Of a stretch of DNA of 38,801 bases, positions 16,247 through 25,304 are shown piece by piece (within the stretch, counting starts at the first letter, position 1; each line of letters starts with the position of its first letter). Source of the stretch: Bacteroidota bacterium (GTDB taxonomy: Bacteria > Bacteroidota > Bacteroidia > AKYH767-A > OLB10); NCBI GenBank assembly GCA_023251535.1, contig JAHEYP010000007.1, positions 1 through 38,801 of the forward strand, given 5' to 3'. The position numbers and the translations under genes are program-made. A model generated the notes under the pieces. The model was given only the letters and a program-made list of their open reading frames with translations. It did no database searches and was not told where the DNA came from.

Positions 16247-16552
16247 TCTTGACCGCCGCTCGTTGTCCATGCTTCGAAAAATTATACCGCGTAAGCACAT
16301 CTCGCGTTACCCCATTTCGCGTCAGCCAACCGTAAACCCTTCAGTAGTGCTGAAATAGCATACTTTCCTGACGATATCTTTCATGGCAAGCCGTGAATTC
16401 CAAACTCCATCCGTAAACCGAAAAACCAAAACGGCTTTAGTCAAAACCTTTTAAAATCGGATCTTTCTTTATGGAACTTATTTGTTTATTTCAATTTATT
16501 TATTACTTTTATTATAAGGCCATTGGCCCTTATGTCAAATAAAAATAGTATT
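16247..16552. other. 306-base gap with repeat R copy 5
   Basis: No gene is supported. Besides R copy 5 (16341-16392) it holds GC-rich fragments like those near 13850 and 20040 (for example CGCGTTACCCCATTTCGCGT), which look like worn repeat pieces. Confidence 0.5.
16341..16392 (+). repeat. Dispersed hairpin repeat R, copy 5 (long subtype)
   Basis: TCAGTAGTGCTGAAATAGCA, then TTTCCTGACGATATCTTTCA and TGGCAAGCC. It shares an extra CCTGACGATA insert with copy 6 at 20087, so there are two subtypes. Confidence 0.6.
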
Positions 16553-18082
16553 ATGAAAAAAATCTTTCTGCAAATAGTTCTTGTATTACTAATTGGAAAT
16601 GCCGAAGCACAAAACCAATTCACAAATGTTTATACTTGTCAAGATTCTTTAACACCGAATCTAAGTATTTCAGATGTTAAGCCTTCTGCTAATGGATGGC
16701 GCGCTGCAATGTTTGCATATAATGGATTGTATGACCCTGCAAGGCTCATTTTGGCGGATATTGATTGGCTAGGAAACATATCGGTACTAAATACAATCGA
16801 CTATAATACAGACGCTATTCACTCTAGAGTATCAATTACTCCAGATGGAGGATGTTTTTTATTTTGTGGTCCAGACATTGATGGGTGGCATACTTTTATG
16901 AGAGTAGATTCTGTTGGAGGCATTGTTTGGGCTAAGAAATTTTATGTTCCGAATACTCTCTTTGTTACATATGCAAATTATAATATCATAGCTAGTGATA
17001 CAATACTGTTTGCTGGAGGTCAGTATTTTAGTGGAACAACAACTAATACTAAGGAGTCATGGATGGCAACTTTAGATTATCAAGGTAATTTATTGCGCGT
17101 ACAGACTATAGGCGATGGCGGAAATGGTTACGAGCTTCCCAAATTGGTAACCCCTACTTCCGATGGCGGTATGCTGGTAAATTGTGCTTATTCTTCATCT
17201 GCCTCGTCATCACCATATTCGTATATTACTTACAAAGTTGACTCGCAACAAAATGTTCAATGGTCTTGGAAATTTACCCCATATTCAGGAGTAAATAATC
17301 ATGTTAATAGAACCGTTGAGTTACCGGGAGGAAAAGGGTACCTAACTACAGTACATGCCGCTGGATCTGGAATGTCGAATACGTATTTTATTCGTACAGA
17401 CACATTGGGACAATTAATATCTTACCAAACGTTACCAGGGTACTTGCGCGTAGAGGGAATGCAAATGGTAAATGATAGTACTGTTTATTACTCTGGCATT
17501 AACGACCTAGGCTATGGCATTTATAAGAGTGATACGAGTGGGGTAGTTAATGTTATGGAATTTATGGAAATTGACACATTAGGTCCAGGTTTAACAAGGC
17601 TGACATATAATGGTTCGGCAAATAAATTTCTTTTTTGGGGATCAAATACGGCTGCTTTACTCGACAGTACAGGCATGGGACTATGTCGTGTTAGTTCTAC
17701 TCCTGCACCCATTGCAGCCCTCACTTCTTTAACAGTAAACCCATATCCGGTTTCCTCAGTCAACTTAACATTGACACTAAGCGATACGACTTTTAATAAC
17801 GGGCCAACGAATGTATTAGCGACAGTAATTTGTCAAACTACTGTACTAGCGACTGTCGAAATCAATAATAACGTTAAAGTATATCCGAATCCTGCACACG
17901 ATAAAGTTTACATCTCAGGGATATTCAACAAACAACCATATTCACTCTATACTATCGACGGAAGAAAAGTATTAGAAGGTTTTGTAAGTGAAAAGGATAG
18001 CAATATTACTATTAGTTCTCTTCGTTCGGGAATGTATGTTTTGAGAACAGAAGAAAGAAACTTTAAATTGGTAATTGATTAA
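16553..18082 (+). CDS. Secreted T9SS protein, paralogue 2
   Basis: The start at 16553 is preferred over upstream in-frame codons (16523, 16532) because it begins a clean signal peptide (MKKIFLQIVLVLLIGNAEAQ), giving 509 residues. The mature protein parallels the one at 12218-13759 almost throughout: TNVYTCQDSLTPNLSISDVKPS, ITPDGGCFLF, TSDGGMLVNC and TVHAAGSGMSNTYFIRTDTL all have counterparts there. It ends in a T9SS type A sorting domain (VYPNPAHDKVYISG ... LRSGMYVLRTEE). It is a likely surface or secreted beta-rich protein without visible enzyme motifs. The duplication is separated by the small T9SS gene and the antiporter. Confidence 0.8.
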   Translation: MKKIFLQIVLVLLIGNAEAQNQFTNVYTCQDSLTPNLSISDVKPSANGWRAAMFAYNGLYDPARLILADIDWLGNISVLNTIDYNTDAIHSRVSITPDGGCFLFCGPDIDGWHTFMRVDSVGGIVWAKKFYVPNTLFVTYANYNIIASDTILFAGGQYFSGTTTNTKESWMATLDYQGNLLRVQTIGDGGNGYELPKLVTPTSDGGMLVNCAYSSSASSSPYSYITYKVDSQQNVQWSWKFTPYSGVNNHVNRTVELPGGKGYLTTVHAAGSGMSNTYFIRTDTLGQLISYQTLPGYLRVEGMQMVNDSTVYYSGINDLGYGIYKSDTSGVVNVMEFMEIDTLGPGLTRLTYNGSANKFLFWGSNTAALLDSTGMGLCRVSSTPAPIAALTSLTVNPYPVSSVNLTLTLSDTTFNNGPTNVLATVICQTTVLATVEINNNVKVYPNPAHDKVYISGIFNKQPYSLYTIDGRKVLEGFVSEKDSNITISSLRSGMYVLRTEERNFKLVID

Positions 18083-18091
18083 AGTTTGTGA

Positions 18092-18143
18092 ATTGGCTGA
18101 CGCACTTTCGTCTTACGGCAAATTATTGGTGCGTCAGCTAATA
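18092..18143 (+). other. Strong hairpin after paralogue 2
   Basis: A 14-bp stem (18092-18105 with 18130-18143, core GCTGACGCAC/GTGCGTCAGC, one G-U pair) with a 24-base loop lies 10 bases after the stop. No T run follows, so it may be a 3' stabilising hairpin or a repeat rather than a classic terminator. Confidence 0.5.
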
Positions 18144-18257
18144 TCCCCATCGGGGAGAGACGGCTTTGCTGAACCTCGAGTGTTCAATTATTGAGCACAG
18201 CCCTAAACCGCTTTAGCCCAAACCGCGGCAGCCTCTATCATCTATCATCTATTTATA

Positions 18258-19895
18258 CTACCTCTTCAACACCTTCTGCTGCTGATGTCCGTTTTCTTGT
18301 TGCACATCTAAAATATACATGCCAGCTGACAAGGATGAAATATCAAGCGTTTGTGTTTGTTCGTTGTTTACAGAAATATTTTCAGTGAGCACACATTTTC
18401 CATCCATCGATAGTAAACGAATCACTCCTTCTTGCATTCCTGTTTTACTAAAAGACACATGTAACTCATCGCTCGTTGGATTAGGATATGCATAGAAAGA
18501 ATTTGCTACTAATGAGTTTTCTTCCATTCCTGTAATAGTTGATCCCAATCGCATAATAAACATATCGGTGCCACCAACAGAGGTCAAATAATTTGTTGCA
18601 GACATTGAAGGATTAAAGTCTACATTTCCGCTAAAAACTCCAGCTACGAAAACAGTATTGTTAGGCCCAATAGCAACTTCGTAGGCTGCATCACCACCAA
18701 CGCCACCAATAACAAATTGCCATTGGAAAACGGATTGATTAGTCCATTTTCCAACAAATATATCGGTAGAACCAGAAGAGCCCAATGAATTTGAATTCCA
18801 ACTCATACTTCCTGCTAGATACCCCGCCATGTAAATACTGTGTGATCCATCGCAAGCAAGTGATTGCATGCTAATAGCGGTTGCGCCAGTTGTAGCAACT
18901 CCCCAATAACCATTTCCAGCATTATCTCTTCGTGCTATTGATTCAATAGTTGAGCCGAAGTTAGCTGCTTGAAAAGACTCTCCATTTGCATCTGCAACGA
19001 TATCTTCTCCTGTATCATTAGTAAGACTTTGTCCCCAATTATTTCCCCAATTAAAAGCACCAGCTGTTGTCATGCTCAACATAAAGGAATTGGTATTTGC
19101 TCCTCCCGAACTAAAAATATACGAGGCATTTGTCGGATTAACATCGAAGTCAGTACCTGAGAAAGATCCTGAAATAAACAAATTCCCTGCATTATCTAAA
19201 TCCATTCCCGAAACATTTTCATCTCCACTGCCTCCAATATCTTTCGCCCATTGTAATACACCAGCAACATTTGTTTTCGTAATAAAAACATCAATTCCTC
19301 CATGTGTTCCTAGCGATGATGAACCAATTGTTATTGGATTGCAAATCCCAGTAACATAGACATTATGTGCAGCGTCAACGGCAATAGCATGAGCCGACTC
19401 AAAACTTGAACTCGAATAAGCAGCAGCTCTTAAGAATGCACCACTGCTAGATAGTTTTAAATAGTAAGCGTTATCAAGCGTGTTTGCGCCCAAATATTTT
19501 GTTCCAGAACCTGGATCAAAATCTGGGTTACCATTGTAATAACCACAAACATATATATTCGATGAATCATCAATAGCTAAATCATCTCCTTCATCATACC
19601 CTGTATCACCAATACGCACTGCCCATTGATATACACCTGATCCGCTATACTTTGCTACGAAAATATCAGTAAGGCCTGCGCTTGTTAAAGTATGTGTAGC
19701 AGCACTAGCATCAAAATCTAAAGTTCCACTGAAAAACCCAGTTACATAAACATATCCGTTAACATCAACTTTCATTCCTGTGATATATTCGTCAGAACCA
19801 CTATTGCCAAACGACTTCGCCCATGCAAAAGGTGGTTGCGCATATGCAGATAAAACGATGAATTGAAGGGATAATAAGAGTAATAATTTTTTCAT
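18258..19895 (-). CDS. Secreted SBBP-type beta-propeller protein with T9SS sorting domain
   Basis: The 545 residues start with a signal peptide (MKKLLLLLSLQFIVLSAYAQ). Repeats of about 50-60 residues follow with the pattern WAKSFGNSGSDE-, D-NGYVYVTGFFSGTLDF-, DIFVAKYSGSG-YQWA, as in SBBP (seven-bladed propeller) repeat proteins. The last ~80 residues are a T9SS type A domain (YAYPNPTSDELHVSF, then LSAGMYILDVQQENG and a basic end). The protein should be secreted through the outer membrane to the surface. No catalytic residues are evident. It converges with the + strand paralogue 2 and stands apart from the large operon further right. Confidence 0.85.
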   Translation of the reverse strand: MKKLLLLLSLQFIVLSAYAQPPFAWAKSFGNSGSDEYITGMKVDVNGYVYVTGFFSGTLDFDASAATHTLTSAGLTDIFVAKYSGSGVYQWAVRIGDTGYDEGDDLAIDDSSNIYVCGYYNGNPDFDPGSGTKYLGANTLDNAYYLKLSSSGAFLRAAAYSSSSFESAHAIAVDAAHNVYVTGICNPITIGSSSLGTHGGIDVFITKTNVAGVLQWAKDIGGSGDENVSGMDLDNAGNLFISGSFSGTDFDVNPTNASYIFSSGGANTNSFMLSMTTAGAFNWGNNWGQSLTNDTGEDIVADANGESFQAANFGSTIESIARRDNAGNGYWGVATTGATAISMQSLACDGSHSIYMAGYLAGSMSWNSNSLGSSGSTDIFVGKWTNQSVFQWQFVIGGVGGDAAYEVAIGPNNTVFVAGVFSGNVDFNPSMSATNYLTSVGGTDMFIMRLGSTITGMEENSLVANSFYAYPNPTSDELHVSFSKTGMQEGVIRLLSMDGKCVLTENISVNNEQTQTLDISSLSAGMYILDVQQENGHQQQKVLKR

Positions 19896-20086
19896 ATGGA
19901 ATAGGTTAGAGGCTGCAAATATCTTTGGTAAAGATAAGCAGAATTCTAATTTCGTTCGAATTGGTTGAAAGTGATGCGAAATTTTGGATTATGCATCTCG
20001 AATTTTGAATTAGCTGGCGCGGTTTAATCTGACGCAAACCATATGCGGTGTTAGCCCATCTCGGGTTCGCTGTAACCAAGAACTCT

Positions 20087-20140
20087 GCAGTAGAGCTGAA
20101 AAGGCACACTTCCCTGACGATAATTGTCAGGGCAGTGCCC
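20087..20140 (+). repeat. Dispersed hairpin repeat R, copy 6 (long subtype)
   Basis: TGCAGTAGAGCTGAAAAGGC with CCCTGACGATAATTGTCAGG and GCAGTGCC. The insert CCCTGACgataattGTCAGGG forms its own hairpin. It shares the CCTGACGATA insert with copy 5. Confidence 0.6.
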
Positions 20141-20203
20141 CAAACCGCGCCAGCTCACGGCGTCAGCCTCTATAGCCTATAGTCTATCAACTAAAGTCAA
20201 AAA

Positions 20204-20235
20204 AAAAGGGGCTCGCTGTTACACGAACCCCTTTT
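20204..20235 (-). terminator. Terminator of the glucan operon
   Basis: AAAAGGGG (20204-20211) and CCCCTTTT (20228-20235) pair, with an inner TCG/CGA extension. Read on the minus strand, the stem is followed by a long T run. It lies 19 bases after the stop of the 949-residue protein. Confidence 0.85.
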
Positions 20236-20253
20236 ACAGAAAACACCTTATAA

Positions 20254-23103
20254 TTAATTTCCTGCAAAGCCTTTATAAATAGCAGTTGCTCCGTTTACTT
20301 TAAGTTTGATTAAGTAAACTGCTCCACTACCGAAGTTGACAGGAATAAAACTATTCACAGGGACACTTCCTGTTGTTGAATAAATAGTTCTTCCTAATAC
20401 ATCGATAATTTCTAATTGATCAGCGTGATTGAATGTTGATGATAAAATTCTAAGACCATCATTTTGCATCACTACTTTAACATCTGTATTACTTAATTCA
20501 TTTACTCCAACAGTTACACATGCATTACATGTTGCCCATAAAGAACAGATTGTTGAGTCGCTAGTGCCTGTTGTTAAAATGCGATTAGTGAATTGCGTAT
20601 TTCCGTTAGTACATGGCCATGAAGGATCTAACACTTCTTTAGTTGGAGTAGTTCCCCCATCTACAAATAAATATTCATAGTTGGTATTTGCTGTTAATGC
20701 AATTGTAGTTTCGTACATGTTGTTTCCAATCGAAGTCAACAACGTTCCTGGCCAGTTACCCCATCCGCTCCAACTTCCGAATACGAATACAGGTAATGAA
20801 TCAGGACTTTGAACACGGAAAGTATAATTTACTGCTGCTGGAGGATTCCCACCGAATTCTACATCATCGAAATAGTAAATTTTAGTTCCTGCAGTTGCGC
20901 CGTCAACTCCGAAGTTGAAGAATACACTTAGCTTCTGATAAATATTTGCGAAGTTAATTGCTGCGGTACCATTTGCTTGATTAGCAAAATCGAATTCTAA
21001 TGTTTCCCATGCATTCGCAGTTGTTGTTGTTGTTTCTGTTTCTACGCTAATAGTAGGATTAGAAGGATCTTCTGCTTTCATACGAATTTGAATTCCACTG
21101 TCAGGAGAATAAACACGCATTCTCATTTTTGTTGATCCTGCAGCGAAAGGAATTACATTGTAAAATCCAATGCTTCCTCCAATTGTTGTCCCTGCCCAAA
21201 GTTGCGCAGTATTTGTTTTTTCTACTCTAGCTACTGTATTCGATGCTCCAGTAGGATCAGCAACGATAGCACTGATATTTCCACCGAAATCTGTTAAACC
21301 ATAAACCGTATTGGTATCTTCGAATGTTACTGGTAAATCAACAGGAACAGTAATAACTACGTTACATGAGTTACATGTATTCCAAATGGCACAGAAGGTT
21401 GTATCATTAGTACCAGTATTTATTACACGATTGGTGAATTGTGTATTTCCATTAGTACAAGGATCATTCGGATTTAATGCTTCTTTTGTAGGTACTGTGC
21501 TACCATTAACAAATAAATATTCGTAGTTAGTAGATGCAGTTAATGGAATAGTAGCAGAGTACGTTCCATTTCCTACAGGACTCATTAAATCTCCAGGCCA
21601 GTTGCTCCATCCACTCCAGCTGCCGAAAATGTATACCGGTGTTGAATCAGGATTTTGAACTTGGAATGATACGTTAATTGTAGATGGTCCCGCAGGCAAC
21701 ATCTGAATATCGTCGAAGTAATATGTTTTTGTTCCTGCCGTAGCACCATCAACACCAAAGTTGAAGAATACAGAAATCATTTGATAAACATTATTGAAGT
21801 TTATCGCTGCTGTACCGTTTGCTTGATTGGCGAAATTAAATTCTAATGTTTCCCATGCATTCGATGTTGTAGTTGTAGCTTCTGTTTCTACGCTGATTGT
21901 TGGATTCGTAGGATCTTCAGCTTTCATGCGAATTTGAATACCTGCATCAGGAGAAAATACTCGCATTGAAATTTTAGTTGCATTTGCAGCAAAAGGAATT
22001 GCTGTAGCTAATCCCGCAGGACCACCTACTGTTGTTCCTGCCCATAACTGCGCTGTGTTCGATTTAATGACTTTACATACATTGTTTGAACTTCCAGCAG
22101 GGTCAGGCTCAATAGTGCTCGCATTTCCGCCGAAATCAACTAATGAGTAGTTTGTATTTGCATCGTCGAATGTTACTGGAAGGTCTATTTGAGTTGTTAC
22201 AACACCTGCGCATGAATTACAAGTATTCCATATTGCACAAATTGTTGTATCATTTGATCCTGTATTAATCACACGATTAGTAAACTGTGTGTTTCCGTTT
22301 GTACAAGGATCTGCAGGATTTAATGCTTCTTTCGTTGGCGTTGTTCCACCGTTTACAAATAAGTATTCGTAGTTGCTTGCAGGTGATAATGTAATGTCTG
22401 CAGTGTAAGTATTATTACCTACCGATGTCATTAACGTTCCAGGCCAGTTGCTCCATCCACTCCAGCTACCGAAAATAAATACCGGTGTTGAATCAGGATT
22501 TTGTACTTGGAAGGTAATTGTTATTGGTAAAATTACCGCAGGCATAAATTCGATATCATCGGCATAATAAGTTTTTGCTCCTGCCGTAGCTCCATCAATT
22601 CCGAAGTTAAAGAACATCGAAAGTTTTTGGTAGGTATTACTGTAGTTGATAGCTGCGGTTCCGTTAGCTTGGTTTGCAAAATCGAATTCTAATGTTTCCC
22701 ATGCGTTAGATGTTGTAGTAGTTGCTTCTGTTTCTACGCTTATCCCTGGGTTAGCAGGGTCTTCAGCTTTTAATCGAATTTGAATTCCTGCATCTGGTGA
22801 ATAAACGCGCATTGATATACGTGTTGATCCCGATGCAAATGAAATCGCATTTGCAAATCCTGCAGTTCCACCAATAGTAGTACCTGCCCACAATGCTGCC
22901 GTGTTAGATTTGTCAATTTGTACTACTTGATTAGTGCCTCCTGTCGGATCAGCTACAATACTTGACGTATTGCCGCCAAAGTCGACAAGATTGTATGCCA
23001 CGTTTGAGTCGTCGAAGTTTACAGGCAGATCTACCGCTGTTTGTCCGAAGCTGAAAAACGACACAAGCACACCGACTAGCGTACTAAGTAATTTTGTTTT
23101 CAT
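20254..23103 (-). CDS. Modular secreted protein with three tandem pairs of carbohydrate-binding-like domains and a T9SS domain
   Basis: After a signal peptide (about 1-21), the 949 residues hold three near-identical units of about 280 residues. Each has domain A (about 165 residues; FDD-N-YLVDFGGN, LWAGTTIGG, ISMRVYSPDAGIQIR, AWETLEF, YYFDDI), like galactose-binding-fold modules attached to glycoside hydrolases, and domain B (about 110 residues; VTFQVQNPDSTPVFIFGSW, SGWSNWPG, YEYLFVNGG, then paired cysteines), like starch-binding or glycogen-binding E-set folds. A T9SS sorting domain ends it. No catalytic residues are seen. It is the last gene of the operon and probably binds glucan at the cell surface. 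The near-identity of the repeats suggests recent duplication or gene conversion. Confidence 0.85.
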   Translation of the reverse strand: MKTKLLSTLVGVLVSFFSFGQTAVDLPVNFDDSNVAYNLVDFGGNTSSIVADPTGGTNQVVQIDKSNTAALWAGTTIGGTAGFANAISFASGSTRISMRVYSPDAGIQIRLKAEDPANPGISVETEATTTTSNAWETLEFDFANQANGTAAINYSNTYQKLSMFFNFGIDGATAGAKTYYADDIEFMPAVILPITITFQVQNPDSTPVFIFGSWSGWSNWPGTLMTSVGNNTYTADITLSPASNYEYLFVNGGTTPTKEALNPADPCTNGNTQFTNRVINTGSNDTTICAIWNTCNSCAGVVTTQIDLPVTFDDANTNYSLVDFGGNASTIEPDPAGSSNNVCKVIKSNTAQLWAGTTVGGPAGLATAIPFAANATKISMRVFSPDAGIQIRMKAEDPTNPTISVETEATTTTSNAWETLEFNFANQANGTAAINFNNVYQMISVFFNFGVDGATAGTKTYYFDDIQMLPAGPSTINVSFQVQNPDSTPVYIFGSWSGWSNWPGDLMSPVGNGTYSATIPLTASTNYEYLFVNGSTVPTKEALNPNDPCTNGNTQFTNRVINTGTNDTTFCAIWNTCNSCNVVITVPVDLPVTFEDTNTVYGLTDFGGNISAIVADPTGASNTVARVEKTNTAQLWAGTTIGGSIGFYNVIPFAAGSTKMRMRVYSPDSGIQIRMKAEDPSNPTISVETETTTTTANAWETLEFDFANQANGTAAINFANIYQKLSVFFNFGVDGATAGTKIYYFDDVEFGGNPPAAVNYTFRVQSPDSLPVFVFGSWSGWGNWPGTLLTSIGNNMYETTIALTANTNYEYLFVDGGTTPTKEVLDPSWPCTNGNTQFTNRILTTGTSDSTICSLWATCNACVTVGVNELSNTDVKVVMQNDGLRILSSTFNHADQLEIIDVLGRTIYSTTGSVPVNSFIPVNFGSGAVYLIKLKVNGATAIYKGFAGN

Positions 23104-23134
23104 TTGATTTTAGTTATTAGTTTGTTGTTTAAGG

Positions 23135-24433
23135 TTATTCGCTAATGATGGCTTTGAATGTTGCTACTTCACCATCTATATTGCAACGGATAAGATACAT
23201 CTCACCCGTTTTTAATGATACCGGAATCATATTGTTGATTGCTACCGATTTCTCTTGATTATAAATACATCTTCCAGTAACATCAAAAATTTGAATCGAA
23301 CTTGTTTGAGTATATTGTGAACTCATGAAAAGAATTCCTTTTTTACTCACAATTATTTTTACATCACCATTACTGATAGAATTTAATCCAGCAGTTGAAC
23401 AGGTATTGCATGTCGACCATATTGAACAAATTGTCGTATCGCTTGCTCCAGGAATAAATACTCTGTTAGTGTATTGAGCATTTCCGTTTGTACAACTCCA
23501 TGCCGGATCAAGTACTTCTTTTGTTGGTCCAACTCCATTCACGAATAAATATTCATAAGGGGTTGATGATGTTAAAGGTATTGTAACCTCGTATGTGTTA
23601 GCGGAAATAGCAGTCATCATATCTCCAGGCCAATTTCCCCAGTTACTCCAATTGCCAAAAATGTAAACCGGTAAAGAATCAGGACTAGCAACTCTAAAGG
23701 TTACATTCACTGTTGATGATGCTACAGTACATGTATTACATGATTGCCATGCATTACAAACTACTGTGTCGGCATTTCCTAATGTTAAAACACGGTTCGT
23801 ATATTGTCCATTACCATTTGTACAAGGCCAAGCAGGATCTAATACTTCTTTCGTAGGTCCGACACCGTTAGTATAGAGAAATTCATATACCGTGCTCGAT
23901 GGTAAATATAATGTAGTTGCATAATATCCGTTGCCAATCGATGCCATTAAATCACCCGGCCAGTTTTGCCAGCCGCTCCAACTTCCGAATACATATACTG
24001 GCGTAGAGTCGGGTTGATATACTTGAAATGTTACCGCAACAACGCCGGCAGGCGCAGTACATGTATTACATGATTGCCAATCGTTACAGATCGTTGTGTC
24101 TGCAGCACCTATTGTTACAACACGATTAGTATATTGCCCGTTGCCATTCGTACATGACCATGCTGGATCTAAAATTTCTTTTGTAGGTCCAACGCCATTC
24201 ACAAATAAAAATTCATGAGTGGCACTTGCCGGAATCGAAAGTGATTTAATGTAATAACCATTTCCAATATCGGTCATTAAATCGCCGGGCCAGTTGGTCC
24301 AGTTGCTCCAACTTCCAAATACATATACCGGAGTAGAGTCAGGACTGTGTACTTGGAAAGTCACATTAACATTTTGTGCCTGGCCAATCGACCATCCAAA
24401 ACTGCATAGTAGAATGAGTAAGAGTTTTTTCAT
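23135..24433 (-). CDS. Secreted protein with three E-set glucan-binding-like modules and a T9SS domain
   Basis: The 432 residues contain a signal peptide (MKKLLLILLCSFGWSIGQAQ), three copies of a module of about 110 residues equivalent to domain B of the next gene (VTFQVHSPDSTPVYVFGSW, SNWTNWPGDLM, HEFLFVNGVGPTKEILDPAW, CTNGNGQYTNRV and a cysteine pair C..C), and a C-terminal T9SS sorting domain ending with FKAIISE. It lacks domain A. The FGSW-W-NWPG pattern recalls CBM20/CBM48-like sheets. It lies 31 bases after the GH16-like gene and 31 before the next, so it belongs to the operon. It is probably a surface glucan-binding protein. Confidence 0.85.
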   Translation of the reverse strand: MKKLLLILLCSFGWSIGQAQNVNVTFQVHSPDSTPVYVFGSWSNWTNWPGDLMTDIGNGYYIKSLSIPASATHEFLFVNGVGPTKEILDPAWSCTNGNGQYTNRVVTIGAADTTICNDWQSCNTCTAPAGVVAVTFQVYQPDSTPVYVFGSWSGWQNWPGDLMASIGNGYYATTLYLPSSTVYEFLYTNGVGPTKEVLDPAWPCTNGNGQYTNRVLTLGNADTVVCNAWQSCNTCTVASSTVNVTFRVASPDSLPVYIFGNWSNWGNWPGDMMTAISANTYEVTIPLTSSTPYEYLFVNGVGPTKEVLDPAWSCTNGNAQYTNRVFIPGASDTTICSIWSTCNTCSTAGLNSISNGDVKIIVSKKGILFMSSQYTQTSSIQIFDVTGRCIYNQEKSVAINNMIPVSLKTGEMYLIRCNIDGEVATFKAIISE

Positions 24434-24464
24434 CGGATTAATTTTAATTTCTGTTATATGTTTT

Positions 24465-25304
24465 TTAGAGTGGAAGATATCTGAATGATTTTATTACTAC
24501 TTCAGATTCACTACCGTTTGATGGAGCTTGTCCGTTTAACAACCATAGGTTGAATCGAACGTTAGTACTATCGTCGGGAGCAGGAATGATAATTGGTGCG
24601 GAAGTGATACCTCCTTCAATCTTTGTTCGCGCAGGATTCGTTTTATCGAAAGCCCATGAGGCTATAAGATTTGTACCGGGATAATTACTTCCTTCGTACG
24701 ACTTCCAAGTGACAGAGTCAGGCGTCCATCGAAAAACATGTGTACTGGTAGTTTTTAATTTACTTACTTGCATTTGAGGTCGACGTGTTCGCTCTGAATA
24801 AGGAGCTGCATTGTCAAACCATACCGGTTGTACACTATAAGTTAACAAAGATGAATCACTAGCATTATTCCATCTTGCAAATTCAATATCGACTTCACTA
24901 TTACCTTGATCGAAGAAAGAATAATCGTTCCAGGAAAATAGTCCGAATACTGCTTTTTCGTTTAGTGTTGTTAAATCACTTTGTGTGGTAAAGATGAATG
25001 TGCCATAACCGAATTCTTTCGTTGATATTACTTCACTGCAATACCACAATCCGTTGCGCTTGGTAATTTTTAAATGCAGCATACTATCTTGATCCAACCA
25101 AATATTATCACTTCCCGATGCAAATAAATTCGGACCTGGACCTACTTGATTGCCACTGCTATTTTTATATTTCCACTCGTAACCGGAGAAGGAGAAATCA
25201 CCTTTCTCAGAAGTGTTAGGGGTAGGAGGGTCTGATTGTTTACACGAAAACAATAGTCCTACGCTCAAGGCTAACAGCCATCGGTTTAAATTGCTAATCG
25301 ACAT
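24465..25304 (-). CDS. GH16-like beta-glucanase lipoprotein
   Basis: The start at 25304 gives a lipoprotein signal (MSISNLNRWLLALSVGLLFS, then Cys21), which a start at 25340 would spoil. It overlaps the bglX-like gene by 11 bases. The 279-residue protein has the GH16 active-site motif E137-V-D139-I-E141 in a beta-sandwich context (FGYGTFIFTTQ, then VFGLFSWND). GH16 enzymes are endo-acting beta-1,3- or mixed-linkage glucanases, among others. The protein should sit on the outer membrane or in the periplasm and cut glucan chains for the GH3 enzyme upstream. The exact substrate cannot be told from the sequence. Confidence 0.8.
   Translation of the reverse strand: MSISNLNRWLLALSVGLLFSCKQSDPPTPNTSEKGDFSFSGYEWKYKNSSGNQVGPGPNLFASGSDNIWLDQDSMLHLKITKRNGLWYCSEVISTKEFGYGTFIFTTQSDLTTLNEKAVFGLFSWNDYSFFDQGNSEVDIEFARWNNASDSSLLTYSVQPVWFDNAAPYSERTRRPQMQVSKLKTTSTHVFRWTPDSVTWKSYEGSNYPGTNLIASWAFDKTNPARTKIEGGITSAPIIIPAPDDSTNVRFNLWLLNGQAPSNGSESEVVIKSFRYLPL

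Larger units (their letters stand above)
19896..20253. other. 358-base gap with repeat R copy 6 and an operon terminator
   Basis: No gene is supported. It holds R copy 6 (20087-20140), worn GC-rich repeat pieces and the terminator of the left-running operon (20204-20235). The minus-strand frame at 19906-20109 runs across the repeat and is judged spurious. Confidence 0.6.

Noticed and set aside
19906-20109. Small minus-strand frame before the propeller gene
   Set aside because: It overlaps repeat R copy 6 and worn repeat DNA, and its translation shows no protein-like pattern.
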